The notes under the pieces were generated by a model. It saw nothing but the letters and a program-made list of their open reading frames with translations, searched no databases and was not told the origin of the DNA. Position numbers and translations under genes: made by a program. From Leishmania martiniquensis (lineage: Eukaryota > Euglenozoa > Kinetoplastea > Trypanosomatida > Trypanosomatidae): 64,000 nucleotides of DNA. The stretch lies in NCBI RefSeq assembly GCF_017916325.1, contig NC_090160.1, positions 532,001 through 596,000 of the forward strand. Reading direction: 5' to 3'. Shown in pieces: positions 1 through 8,538 of the stretch (position 1 is the stretch's first letter; each line of letters starts with the position of its first letter).

Positions 1-24
1 GGGGCAACAGCAAGGAGGACGACG

Positions 25-3000
25 CTACACCTCTGTGTCACGGCTATCGCCACGCAGCATGACGTAGGTCGGTGGCTGAGCGGCAGCGCCGAGGACGATA
101 ACCTTGAACAGTGACTCGTACCGAAGATCGGAGAACTCAGCAAAGGTGGCGCGCACTTCAAGGCGGCCGCACTCACCGCCCAAAGACGCCGCCGGGACGA
201 CACCCTCAAGTGGGCAGAGCGAGAACCGCGCCGGCTCATCCACGTACGTGAGGTCAGGACGGCCCTCCGCCGGCGGCGCCACGGCAGGCATCTCCACGGC
301 AGCCTTCACCTTGCGCGTAATGGAGTCGCACTCGCGCTGGTTAGCCGAGACGCCGAGGCGCGTCACGGTCGTATTAGCCAGCAAAAGGCGCTGCGACGCC
401 ACAGGCGAGACGGCGGCCGTGCCACCGTAGCCCGTGCCCTGCTGCTGAAGGCGGAACGTGCGCATTATTTCCTCGTCGGCGTCGGTGACAGGGCGGATTT
501 GGAAGGACACTGAGACGGGACTTCGGTTGAGCAGCGCAAACGTCTGCGTGTAGGCCACCTGCTGGCGGCCGTCGTGGTGCTGCTGGCCTGGGCGGAACCA
601 CACCACGCCAGGACTACACGCCAGCGAAGGCGTGGTGAGGGGCACGCGGAGAGGAAGAAGCTGACAAGGCGCCGGGATGCAGTCGCTCGGTGAGGCGCAC
701 GCCGCTTCAGTCGATCCGAAGGTCGGCAGGAACTGAACCCTCAGCAGCCCCTCCACCGCAGGCGCCTTGTGTGGCGCCGGGGGCAGCGGCGATGCGGCGC
801 GGAGAGATACGCACGCTTCTCGCCACGCAGAGCCTCCGGTGTCCACCTCGATCTGCACGTCCAGCGCGTCCATGCTGTCTAGCGTGTACTCATGCTCTGC
901 AGCGCGCGCCGCGGCCATCATCGGCGCAGCCGCAAACAATTCCGTCGCCGCATCGTGGCCGGAGCGCCACCGGGCACACCGAACGATAGAGAACAAGCTT
1001 GCACCACCGCTGCTATTCGCGGCGGGCAGAGATAGGGTAAAGCGCAGTGGCGAACTGTTGCAGTTGGTCAGCCTAATCGTCTGCTTGCAGAGGGGCACGC
1101 CCACGGCTCCTGCCGCTGCCCCTTCGTCCCTTTGCCGCGCGGTTGGGAAGTGGACACAGCGCTCGGACGGCTCGATAGCCAAGTGCGGTTTACCGCACCG
1201 CGCTCGCAAGCGCAGCTCGATCGGTATGAAGTACTTGCGGCTCGCTTCCTGTAGGAAGCGGCGGCGACTTTCCATGAAGGCCAAAAGCTCCTGCCGCTCC
1301 TCCGCCTCCCGCTGTAGCACGTCCACTGATGGAAGGGATTCGGGCCGCGGCGAGGTGGCAGTTACCCTGCCGCTGCCTCCACAGCTGTCGGAGTCGTCGC
1401 TGTCGCTATCAGCGCTACGATCCGCCGGCTTGGAAGCAGCGGTGTTGGCGACAAGTGCACCACCCGCCGCTGCCGCGCGGTCGAGCATGCGCTGCGCTGC
1501 CTCACAGGGCCACATCACGCGACCGGCGCGCACAACTCGACCGCCTGGCCGGGTACGCAGTGGCCGCATCACAGTCAGCTGCGCCACCGACAGGCTGGAT
1601 CTGGATGGGCCGCCCGTTGCAGCCGCCGATTCGCCCGTTGAGGCTGCTCCAGTGATGGGGCGAGCCACACGCTGGGACGGGTAACGGTCCGCGTAGCGAG
1701 CGTAGAATTCGTCGACAAGGAAGACGTCGTTCAACTCACTGCGTGCCAGGATAGCGTGGATGCACACGCTGCCCTCCCACCAATGATCGGACGGAGGCAG
1801 CATTGCCTCCTCGCCGTCTCCATCGCTTTCGCTACCGTCCGCCGCACGGGTGGAGGAGCAGCCCTTCGTGCTCGCGCGGCCGTAGCCCTTGCCATCATTG
1901 GAGGTGGCACAGCGCGACGACCTACCGAGGTCCTTGTCATCGTCCGCGCTTGTCTCCTCTGTGAGCTTCGCCGATGGGGTGAACTCTAGCAGCACATCGC
2001 GCCGCGACTGGGCGGGGATGCGCAGTTGGAACGGCGTCGCTGTTACCCTTCCCACTCGGTGTCGCTCCTTCTCCAGATCCTCTGCGTTCATGGAGCACAG
2101 CCTGAGCTCCACCTGATCCGCCGGCGCGTCTGGGTCGACGGCATGAACAACTATGCCAAGCGGGCATGGAAACACCTCCACGGTGACGTCCACATCGCGC
2201 GGCACACGGTTCACGAGTCGAACTGTCCGCCGCGACGTTCCCAGTGGTGCAATCACAGGCGGCATCAGCAGCACACCCTTTCTGTCTGGTCCTCCCTCCT
2301 CAATGAGCCCTGACGTGGTGGAGTCGAGCACAATCGGCTTGCCGTACACCTCGTAGTCGACAGGTATTTGAAGCCACGGCAAGGTTGGGTTAGCGCGCAC
2401 ACACAGCTGCTCCGCGTAGCGGCCGGGCACAGTGCACAACAGGCGGACGGGCACTCGCACCTGGCCGAACGGGCTCAGAGAACCGGTCAAAGGGCCGAGC
2501 AAGGTCGCGCAACCGCGACCGTCGCCGAGAACCTTCTGCGCGGCCTCCAGCATCTGTCGCTGCTGCTGCTGCTGCACCGTTGCCCCGCTCTGTACGCTCG
2601 TGATCCAGAAGGCTGGCAGCTGGGCACCATCAGTGCCGCCGTTGCCGTTGTACCCCGTGACTCTTTTCGATGCCAGTGCTGAGAAGGGCGTCAGCGGCTG
2701 CTCCGGTGGCTTCTGGGTCGTCTTGCGGCTTCCGCCAGAAGCGCCGGCACCGCTGGCGGGCTTGCTGCTGCTGCTGCTGGCGGTGTGACAGGCTTTCTCC
2801 CCCACCTTCTTGCGGCCCTTGCCAGCAAGTCCATGCGCACGCGGCGCCTCCATCGGTAGTGGCGTGAAGTGCTTTGCATGCACCTCGTAGCTGGCCTCGC
2901 AGCCGGTGTAGTTCTGCAGCACGACTGTCAGAGAGTGGTGGGAGAGGGGGGTCTCATCAGGCATGTGGTCGACCAGACTCAGAGCCGCGCAGTAGGGGTG

Positions 3001-6000
3001 TGCCACGAAAGGGGCTATATGCCCCTCATCCTCCAACGAATCATGCGCCTCAGCAGCGGAACGTGCGCGCAAGGCGACGTCCAGCGAGTTCCAGAGGAGC
3101 GCCCGCACGTATGCCTCAGTGGGCATGAAGACCGTCGAGGACGCCGCTCCGCAGTCTTCCAGCGACGCTTCCGGTACTACATCCACGGAGACGGCCAGCG
3201 CCTCGACAATGTCGCACCGCAGCTCCACAAGAAGCGCCTGCTGGCTACGCTCCGACACTACACCGAGCAAAGTTGAGTAGCAGTCCTTCGCCCTTGCCGC
3301 TGTGGCGATGTCTGCTTGCGTGCTCACGAGCGGCGCCGGCGTGTTGCACCGACTGCCGCGCTGTGCGATTGCATGAGGACAGACGTGAAAGCGACAGCGT
3401 ACCGGCACGGTCAGCTGCTCCCCAGCGCGCAAGGCATGCTCAGCCTCGTAGTCGACCTCCATGTACGGTGGCGCCGGGATTGCCGGGACGACGGTGAAGA
3501 CGGTGTCGAGCGCGGACCGGTTCGATACGTGAAAGGCCCCGGACTGCCACACGCCCTCTGGCACGACCCCGAACTGCATGACGGGGTCCTCAAGGACCAG
3601 CAGCGGCTGCTGAATGGTTGCCCGCGTCTCGATTGCGACGGAGGCGCCGCCGTCACGGATGTTGAGCTCAAAAAACGTCTGTGCGTCCTCTGTAGAAACA
3701 ACCTTTCGGTACACCGTCACCTCCACGGTGTTACCGGCGCCGAGGCGGAACGATTCGGGGATGAACACAAAGCGCGGTGGTTGGCGCATGAGGGGGTCGC
3801 AGAGGTGAAAGACAACAGGGATAGAGTTCGGGTTCGTCACGGTGAAAGACGCCGCCGCCTCCTGGCCGAGCTCGATCAGCCCGAAATCTAGCAGTTCAGC
3901 GCTCGTTATGACAGTTGGGCCAACGCCGGTGGCCGTGACATGCAGTGCGCAGCAGCCCCACTCCCCAGCTTGTTGTGGTTGGTATACATCCTCCGCAGCT
4001 GTCGCCGTTGCGGGTGGCAGCTCCCCTCCGGTGCCGGGTCGCGAAGCGGATTTAGGCCCCTTCGCCGTGCCTCCGCTGGCGCTGTTGGCCGTTCCTGGGC
4101 GCACACCGGCCCCGGATGACGCCTCCAGCGGTGGTGTGGTCAAGAGCATGCGTCGGCCTGCGGCACCGACACTCGTAGGGGCCTGCGGGTTCGTCGGCAA
4201 GGGGAGCGACGAGCCGTGCGAGAGCCTCCCCGTGAAAGCGGTGCTCGCGGCCGTCAAACGAGCTCGCAGCAACTCCACCTCTGGTATCCAGCATGGTACG
4301 ACGGCGTAGTGCGGCCCAATCGCCTCCAGGGTGAAGTGAAGAGTGATGGTGACCGTGCCGTGCGGCGGAATTCGGCCCTTGCGAGGGTGGCACTGCACCG
4401 AGATCCCATCGCTGGCTGGGAAGGAGGCGCGCCAGCGCTCATGCGTGAGGCTCGCGCTCGCGTGTCCGGATAGGTGACCGTGCTGCTGAACAGAGGCAGC
4501 AAACTCGGCAGCGGTCGGATCCAGCAGAAAGCTCATCGCAATTGATGAGCTGTTGTGCAGTGAGACTGTGCGCGTCGTTCGGGATTGGATAAGGCACTCC
4601 ACGCGCTCCTCTATCGCCGGCGGGTCGAAGGAGAGGGTGGGCATCACTGACTGCTGATAAGTCACGAAGCCGGTAGCGAAGACGGCGTCCGTGCCGCCAT
4701 CCTGCTCACCTGATACGGCGTGAAACCGCGCGAAGACGGCGATAGGGTCCAGGTAGGTCACCTGTAGCCCATTGGGCAGCGTCGCCGAGCCCGCGGTGTC
4801 GTCGCCGAGCGGGCTAGCACCGCCTTCCGCTGAATCATGCGCTCCACAAGGAATGGGTCGGTTGCGGCGGTACAGCTCCAGCACTTCCGCGTCCACGAAC
4901 GGCAGCTTTGCCGCGTTCCGCGGAGCGGAGGGATCAGGCATCTTCTCCAGGAAGAGGTTGTAGAAAGTCCTCAGCGGCTGCAGGGTACGCGGCGTTAAGG
5001 TGAGGATGAAGGTGGTCGTGCTCATCGGCGGCAATGTCCCAAAGGCTGGAGTGATGGCAGAAGTCCTGCTGTTGCCTAAGCCGACGGCAGCTGCGGCGGT
5101 GAAGGAGGTGGTGGTGGCCCGCGACTTCGGCGAGCCCACCTGGCCCCCCTCGTTGGAGCCCCTCCGCTCCGCCTCCGCATCGTCGCCATTCCCGCTCTCC
5201 TCCATCCATGGCGGCTCGCCACCGTGCCAGTGATAGCGCAGCGGGGCGGTGCAATCGTTGCGCACGGCCACCGGCACTGTCGTCGGCACACCGGGTATTG
5301 TACCCTTCAGAAGGATGTGCAGTGGTGCCTCACTCTTGCACAGCTGCCACTGTGGCACGGCACCCTCTTGAACCACCTGCGGTCCAAGAGAGACAATCCT
5401 AACACGCGGCACAACGCCGACACCGAAGAGATGCAGAGTGTGCTCTGTGAGGACGGGGCTGTCCGCGGCATCGCTAGCGCGCACCGCCACAGTCAAGCTC
5501 GCTTCACAAGGACCCTCCGACAACGGGCAGAAAGACACGTGAAGCGGCATCGCGTGGCGAGGGGGTAGAGTCGTGGCCACCATTGGCGGCAGAGACACGG
5601 TGAACTCCGGGGACGAGCTCAAGACGTGCACCACCGCGGTAGAGCCTGTGTTCTCGAGGTAAAGCACCTGCTTCACTGAGGCCAAGAGAAGCACCTCGCC
5701 AAAGGTCACAGCTGCCGGGGAGGCGTCGTTCACGTCCAGGCGAGTGGCGCGAGAGGCGAGTGCGTCATGTGTGATCAGCAGCGGCGCCTCAGCAGCGGCC
5801 GGCGCTCCTTCACCCATCTCCTCGGCGCCGTCATTGCCCTCATCCTCCGCCAACACCACCGGCGCCACGTCGAGAATCAGCTCATCTGTGCCTATAGTGG
5901 ATCGCGCGACCGCCTCCGTGGTGCTGCGCCACCAGTCGAAGTGCGGCAGCACCACTTGCCCTTGCAACGGCACCGACATGAACTGCCACTGCGCTCCCTC

Positions 6001-7689
6001 GCCGGTCCGATCGTTCAACTCACGCGTCACACCCATCTCTAGAACCACCTCAACCGCCGCCGTGGACCCCTCGAAGGAGGTGGGGCAGAAGAGGACCTCG
6101 ACCTCCACGTAGCCGCCGCAGCTCAGCGGCGTCTCTGGCGCCGTCTTGGTGACAGCAGTCCCACCGGGTGCCGCACGAACGCACCGGAACGTAAACCACG
6201 AGTGCGAGGATGGCTTCAGACGCAGCCGGGCCCGGTAGGCGTTGCGGTTCACGAAACGAACGACCTGCCGGCTTGTCATCCCTACGCAGCTGGACAGACA
6301 GAGGCCGCTGCCCTTGCTGGTGCACTCGATGCCGTCCAGAGGGCTCGCCTTTGAAGGGGCCAGGGTGCCGCCTCGCGCAGAGGACAGCGCCGGCGCGGTC
6401 TGTCCCTTCTGCAGGCGGTCGCCACTGCTGCTACCGACAGCGGCCTGTTTCCTTGTGCCCGACTGCTTTGTCGGAGAGGCGCCCGCTGGTCGCCTCCCTG
6501 GCTCTTCGCTGGAACCCCTATCTGCGTCGCATACGCGCGTGGGCAGCAACGGCGTCCCTTCGCCGGCGCCGGAGCTGCGCGCGGCCGTTGGAAGCAGGGG
6601 CGGAAGCCAGAAGCCGCTGCCTTCCGCAGCGTCCCTTTTACTCGTCAGTCCTGGCGCGTGCGTACGCAGCTGGTCTTTTAGAGCTGTCATCACATCCACA
6701 GCCTCGCTACCTTCCGCCTGCTCGGCGGCGGCAAATGTGTTCCTCATGGAGGGGCGATAGCCGTACTCCCTCTTGAGCATCTCGTTGTACTTGACGGCAA
6801 ACTGGTGGGCGTCAATCAAGAAGAGCGGTGTCGCCGCGAGCGCCGTAGCGTCATCCGTTGCCTGGCGGTCGAGGCCGGCCTTCTCCACAGCCGCCTCTTT
6901 CTTGTCCACGGTGTGTGCGCGAGCCGCCGTGGCGTCATCGGAGCGACTCGAGCGCTTAGCCCTCTTCGCTTTTTGCCGAGCCGAGGCAGCGACGCTCCGC
7001 TCCGATGTGCGGCGGGCAAGCGACGTTGAGCGGTGCTTAGGCGCACGAAACGGCGCTGGAGGGGCTTCGGGCAAGGCAGGTGACGCCGCCGCTACTGGAG
7101 CAGGTGCAGCATTGAGGGTAGGGACTTCGAGAACTTCTCCCAAAGCGTACGCGCTGAGCGGCTTACTGGTGAAACGGCGAAGCTCATGCGCCTCTCTCTC
7201 CAAGAACAGCTCCACTTGCCTCTGTGAGCTGCTGAGCTGCTCGGCGTACTGTGCATCGAGCCGGCGGGTCGGCTGTAGTTGCTGCGCTGCCAAAGCCGCC
7301 TGCATGCTTTGCTGAAAAAGCTCCTCGCGCTTAGCATGTATGACAGCCGCCTCGGACTGAAGCTGCTGAAGTGCTTGCTTCGACTTGAGCCGCTTCACTC
7401 CAGTGCGCCCAGACGCCGATGACGGTGGTGGTGTGGACAGCTGACCCCCATTCGCTGACCGCGACGCAGAAGAAGTCGAATAGAGGTGTGAAAGAGCCTC
7501 CGGAAGCTCCCTGAGCAGCTGCGCATCCACCTCCGCCTTGCAGCGCACCTCCAGCTCGTGATGCGACTGCAACATGAGCTGCTCATGCTGCTGCTGCAGC
7601 TGCCGTAGCTCCCCCAGCTCATTCGCAAAGCACTCGTAGGCCCTATGTGCCCACGAGGACATGATGGTGAAGTCGCCCTCGATGTTCAT
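25..7689 (-). CDS. Giant ASH-domain (HYDIN/CFAP-type) flagellar protein
   Basis: About 2,554 residues. The first 230 or so are rich in Gln, Leu and Glu and look coiled-coil. A low-complexity basic/Ala-Pro linker follows. From about residue 470 on there are repeated beta-sandwich stretches of the ASH/MSP type, in which a short run such as FGEV, FGLIEL or FGVVPEG is followed by a V-x-N motif; examples lie near residues 470-560, 660, 1280, 1390, 1815 and 2360. Families with this layout (HYDIN, DLEC1, CFAP47, CFAP65, CFAP74) are axonemal central-pair or basal-body proteins, so a structural flagellar role is inferred; I cannot tell which family member it is. An upstream in-frame ATG at 7857 exists, but a polypyrimidine tract and AG lie between it and 7689, so MNIEGDF at 7689 is the better start. 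The stop is just inside the window edge. The frame is unbroken over 7.6 kb. Confidence 0.8.
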   Translation of the reverse strand: MNIEGDFTIMSSWAHRAYECFANELGELRQLQQQHEQLMLQSHHELEVRCKAEVDAQLLRELPEALSHLYSTSSASRSANGGQLSTPPPSSASGRTGVKRLKSKQALQQLQSEAAVIHAKREELFQQSMQAALAAQQLQPTRRLDAQYAEQLSSSQRQVELFLEREAHELRRFTSKPLSAYALGEVLEVPTLNAAPAPVAAASPALPEAPPAPFRAPKHRSTSLARRTSERSVAASARQKAKRAKRSSRSDDATAARAHTVDKKEAAVEKAGLDRQATDDATALAATPLFLIDAHQFAVKYNEMLKREYGYRPSMRNTFAAAEQAEGSEAVDVMTALKDQLRTHAPGLTSKRDAAEGSGFWLPPLLPTAARSSGAGEGTPLLPTRVCDADRGSSEEPGRRPAGASPTKQSGTRKQAAVGSSSGDRLQKGQTAPALSSARGGTLAPSKASPLDGIECTSKGSGLCLSSCVGMTSRQVVRFVNRNAYRARLRLKPSSHSWFTFRCVRAAPGGTAVTKTAPETPLSCGGYVEVEVLFCPTSFEGSTAAVEVVLEMGVTRELNDRTGEGAQWQFMSVPLQGQVVLPHFDWWRSTTEAVARSTIGTDELILDVAPVVLAEDEGNDGAEEMGEGAPAAAEAPLLITHDALASRATRLDVNDASPAAVTFGEVLLLASVKQVLYLENTGSTAVVHVLSSSPEFTVSLPPMVATTLPPRHAMPLHVSFCPLSEGPCEASLTVAVRASDAADSPVLTEHTLHLFGVGVVPRVRIVSLGPQVVQEGAVPQWQLCKSEAPLHILLKGTIPGVPTTVPVAVRNDCTAPLRYHWHGGEPPWMEESGNGDDAEAERRGSNEGGQVGSPKSRATTTSFTAAAAVGLGNSRTSAITPAFGTLPPMSTTTFILTLTPRTLQPLRTFYNLFLEKMPDPSAPRNAAKLPFVDAEVLELYRRNRPIPCGAHDSAEGGASPLGDDTAGSATLPNGLQVTYLDPIAVFARFHAVSGEQDGGTDAVFATGFVTYQQSVMPTLSFDPPAIEERVECLIQSRTTRTVSLHNSSSIAMSFLLDPTAAEFAASVQQHGHLSGHASASLTHERWRASFPASDGISVQCHPRKGRIPPHGTVTITLHFTLEAIGPHYAVVPCWIPEVELLRARLTAASTAFTGRLSHGSSLPLPTNPQAPTSVGAAGRRMLLTTPPLEASSGAGVRPGTANSASGGTAKGPKSASRPGTGGELPPATATAAEDVYQPQQAGEWGCCALHVTATGVGPTVITSAELLDFGLIELGQEAAASFTVTNPNSIPVVFHLCDPLMRQPPRFVFIPESFRLGAGNTVEVTVYRKVVSTEDAQTFFELNIRDGGASVAIETRATIQQPLLVLEDPVMQFGVVPEGVWQSGAFHVSNRSALDTVFTVVPAIPAPPYMEVDYEAEHALRAGEQLTVPVRCRFHVCPHAIAQRGSRCNTPAPLVSTQADIATAARAKDCYSTLLGVVSERSQQALLVELRCDIVEALAVSVDVVPEASLEDCGAASSTVFMPTEAYVRALLWNSLDVALRARSAAEAHDSLEDEGHIAPFVAHPYCAALSLVDHMPDETPLSHHSLTVVLQNYTGCEASYEVHAKHFTPLPMEAPRAHGLAGKGRKKVGEKACHTASSSSSKPASGAGASGGSRKTTQKPPEQPLTPFSALASKRVTGYNGNGGTDGAQLPAFWITSVQSGATVQQQQQRQMLEAAQKVLGDGRGCATLLGPLTGSLSPFGQVRVPVRLLCTVPGRYAEQLCVRANPTLPWLQIPVDYEVYGKPIVLDSTTSGLIEEGGPDRKGVLLMPPVIAPLGTSRRTVRLVNRVPRDVDVTVEVFPCPLGIVVHAVDPDAPADQVELRLCSMNAEDLEKERHRVGRVTATPFQLRIPAQSRRDVLLEFTPSAKLTEETSADDDKDLGRSSRCATSNDGKGYGRASTKGCSSTRAADGSESDGDGEEAMLPPSDHWWEGSVCIHAILARSELNDVFLVDEFYARYADRYPSQRVARPITGAASTGESAAATGGPSRSSLSVAQLTVMRPLRTRPGGRVVRAGRVMWPCEAAQRMLDRAAAAGGALVANTAASKPADRSADSDSDDSDSCGGSGRVTATSPRPESLPSVDVLQREAEERQELLAFMESRRRFLQEASRKYFIPIELRLRARCGKPHLAIEPSERCVHFPTARQRDEGAAAGAVGVPLCKQTIRLTNCNSSPLRFTLSLPAANSSGGASLFSIVRCARWRSGHDAATELFAAAPMMAAARAAEHEYTLDSMDALDVQIEVDTGGSAWREACVSLRAASPLPPAPHKAPAVEGLLRVQFLPTFGSTEAACASPSDCIPAPCQLLPLRVPLTTPSLACSPGVVWFRPGQQHHDGRQQVAYTQTFALLNRSPVSVSFQIRPVTDADEEIMRTFRLQQQGTGYGGTAAVSPVASQRLLLANTTVTRLGVSANQRECDSITRKVKAAVEMPAVAPPAEGRPDLTYVDEPARFSLCPLEGVVPAASLGGECGRLEVRATFAEFSDLRYESLFKVIVLGAAAQPPTYVMLRGDSRDTEV

Positions 7690-7697
7690 TGCGGCCG

Positions 7698-7751
7698 CTC
7701 TCGTCGAGTGGGTCAATGGGGAGTCAAGACAGAAAGAAAGAGGGGAAGAGG
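7698..7751 (-). promoter_or_regulatory. Polypyrimidine tract and candidate spliced-leader acceptor
   Basis: On the minus strand a 21-nt pyrimidine run (complement of 7731-7751) is followed by AG dinucleotides at 7698-7701, eight bases before the ATG at 7689. This is the usual trypanosomatid trans-splicing arrangement, and it favours 7689 over the upstream ATG at 7857. It is inferred from pattern only. Confidence 0.5.
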
Positions 7752-8538
7752 TGCGCGAAGGGCCTGCTGAATGTCCTGCGCGGTTGCAGCCATGGCAAGC
7801 CGCGTCGAGTGTTGTGCGGAGGCGGGGGGTGAATAAAGAGGGAGGGGTGGACGCCACTTGTAGCTCTCCCTTGCCGAGGTAGTTTGGTGCTTTCTATGTG
7901 GTCGGGGGAGGGCGGTGCATGTGTAACATCTGTGGAGATCCGGATAAGGAAGGGAGAGAGAGCGCAGCGCAGTCCGTGAGGGAAGAGGGTCATCGCGGAA
8001 GGGTGGCGTGTGGGGGGAGGAAGATGGGGCCTTGAGGTACAGAAGTTCATGATGCGAGATGGCACGTGCAGGCAAAGAACGCCCCTAGACGGGATCTTCC
8101 TGTGTGTGTATGTGTGTGTGGCTTCCTTGGGCAGCGCACTGCCTCCTTCCGCTCCGCCTTCAGCGTCTTCTGTGCCTATGCCTCTCGCTTACGTCAGCGA
8201 TGACGGACGATGCTCATGCGGGTCTGAGAAAGTATGGGGAAAGGGGGGACAAAGGAGGTGTAAGGCGCGATCTTTTCTGATGCGCACAGATGTGTAATGG
8301 AACGGAGAAAAAAGTCTGTGAGCTAGAGGCAGCCCCGGCGAACCGACTTGACGGAAAGGCCTGAGGGCCCCGAGCTCGCCACCGTCCGCCGTGAAACGGC
8401 CCTCCCTCCCTCCCTTTCCTTCGTATCGCTCACAGTTCCTCTTCTTCCTCTGCGGCATCCATGGCGCAAAGTTGCACCGGCGCGCGAGGGCATTAGTCTC
8501 TGTGTGAAGCAGGCGAGCGTCCCCTCCCCCTGCCCGCC
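7752..8538. other. Intergenic spacer
   Basis: No supportable gene. It holds a TG-rich run near 8101-8120 and a plus-strand pyrimidine stretch near 8400-8450. Expected to hold the 3' UTR of the gene at 8539-11394 and the polyadenylation region linked to downstream splicing. Confidence 0.6.
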
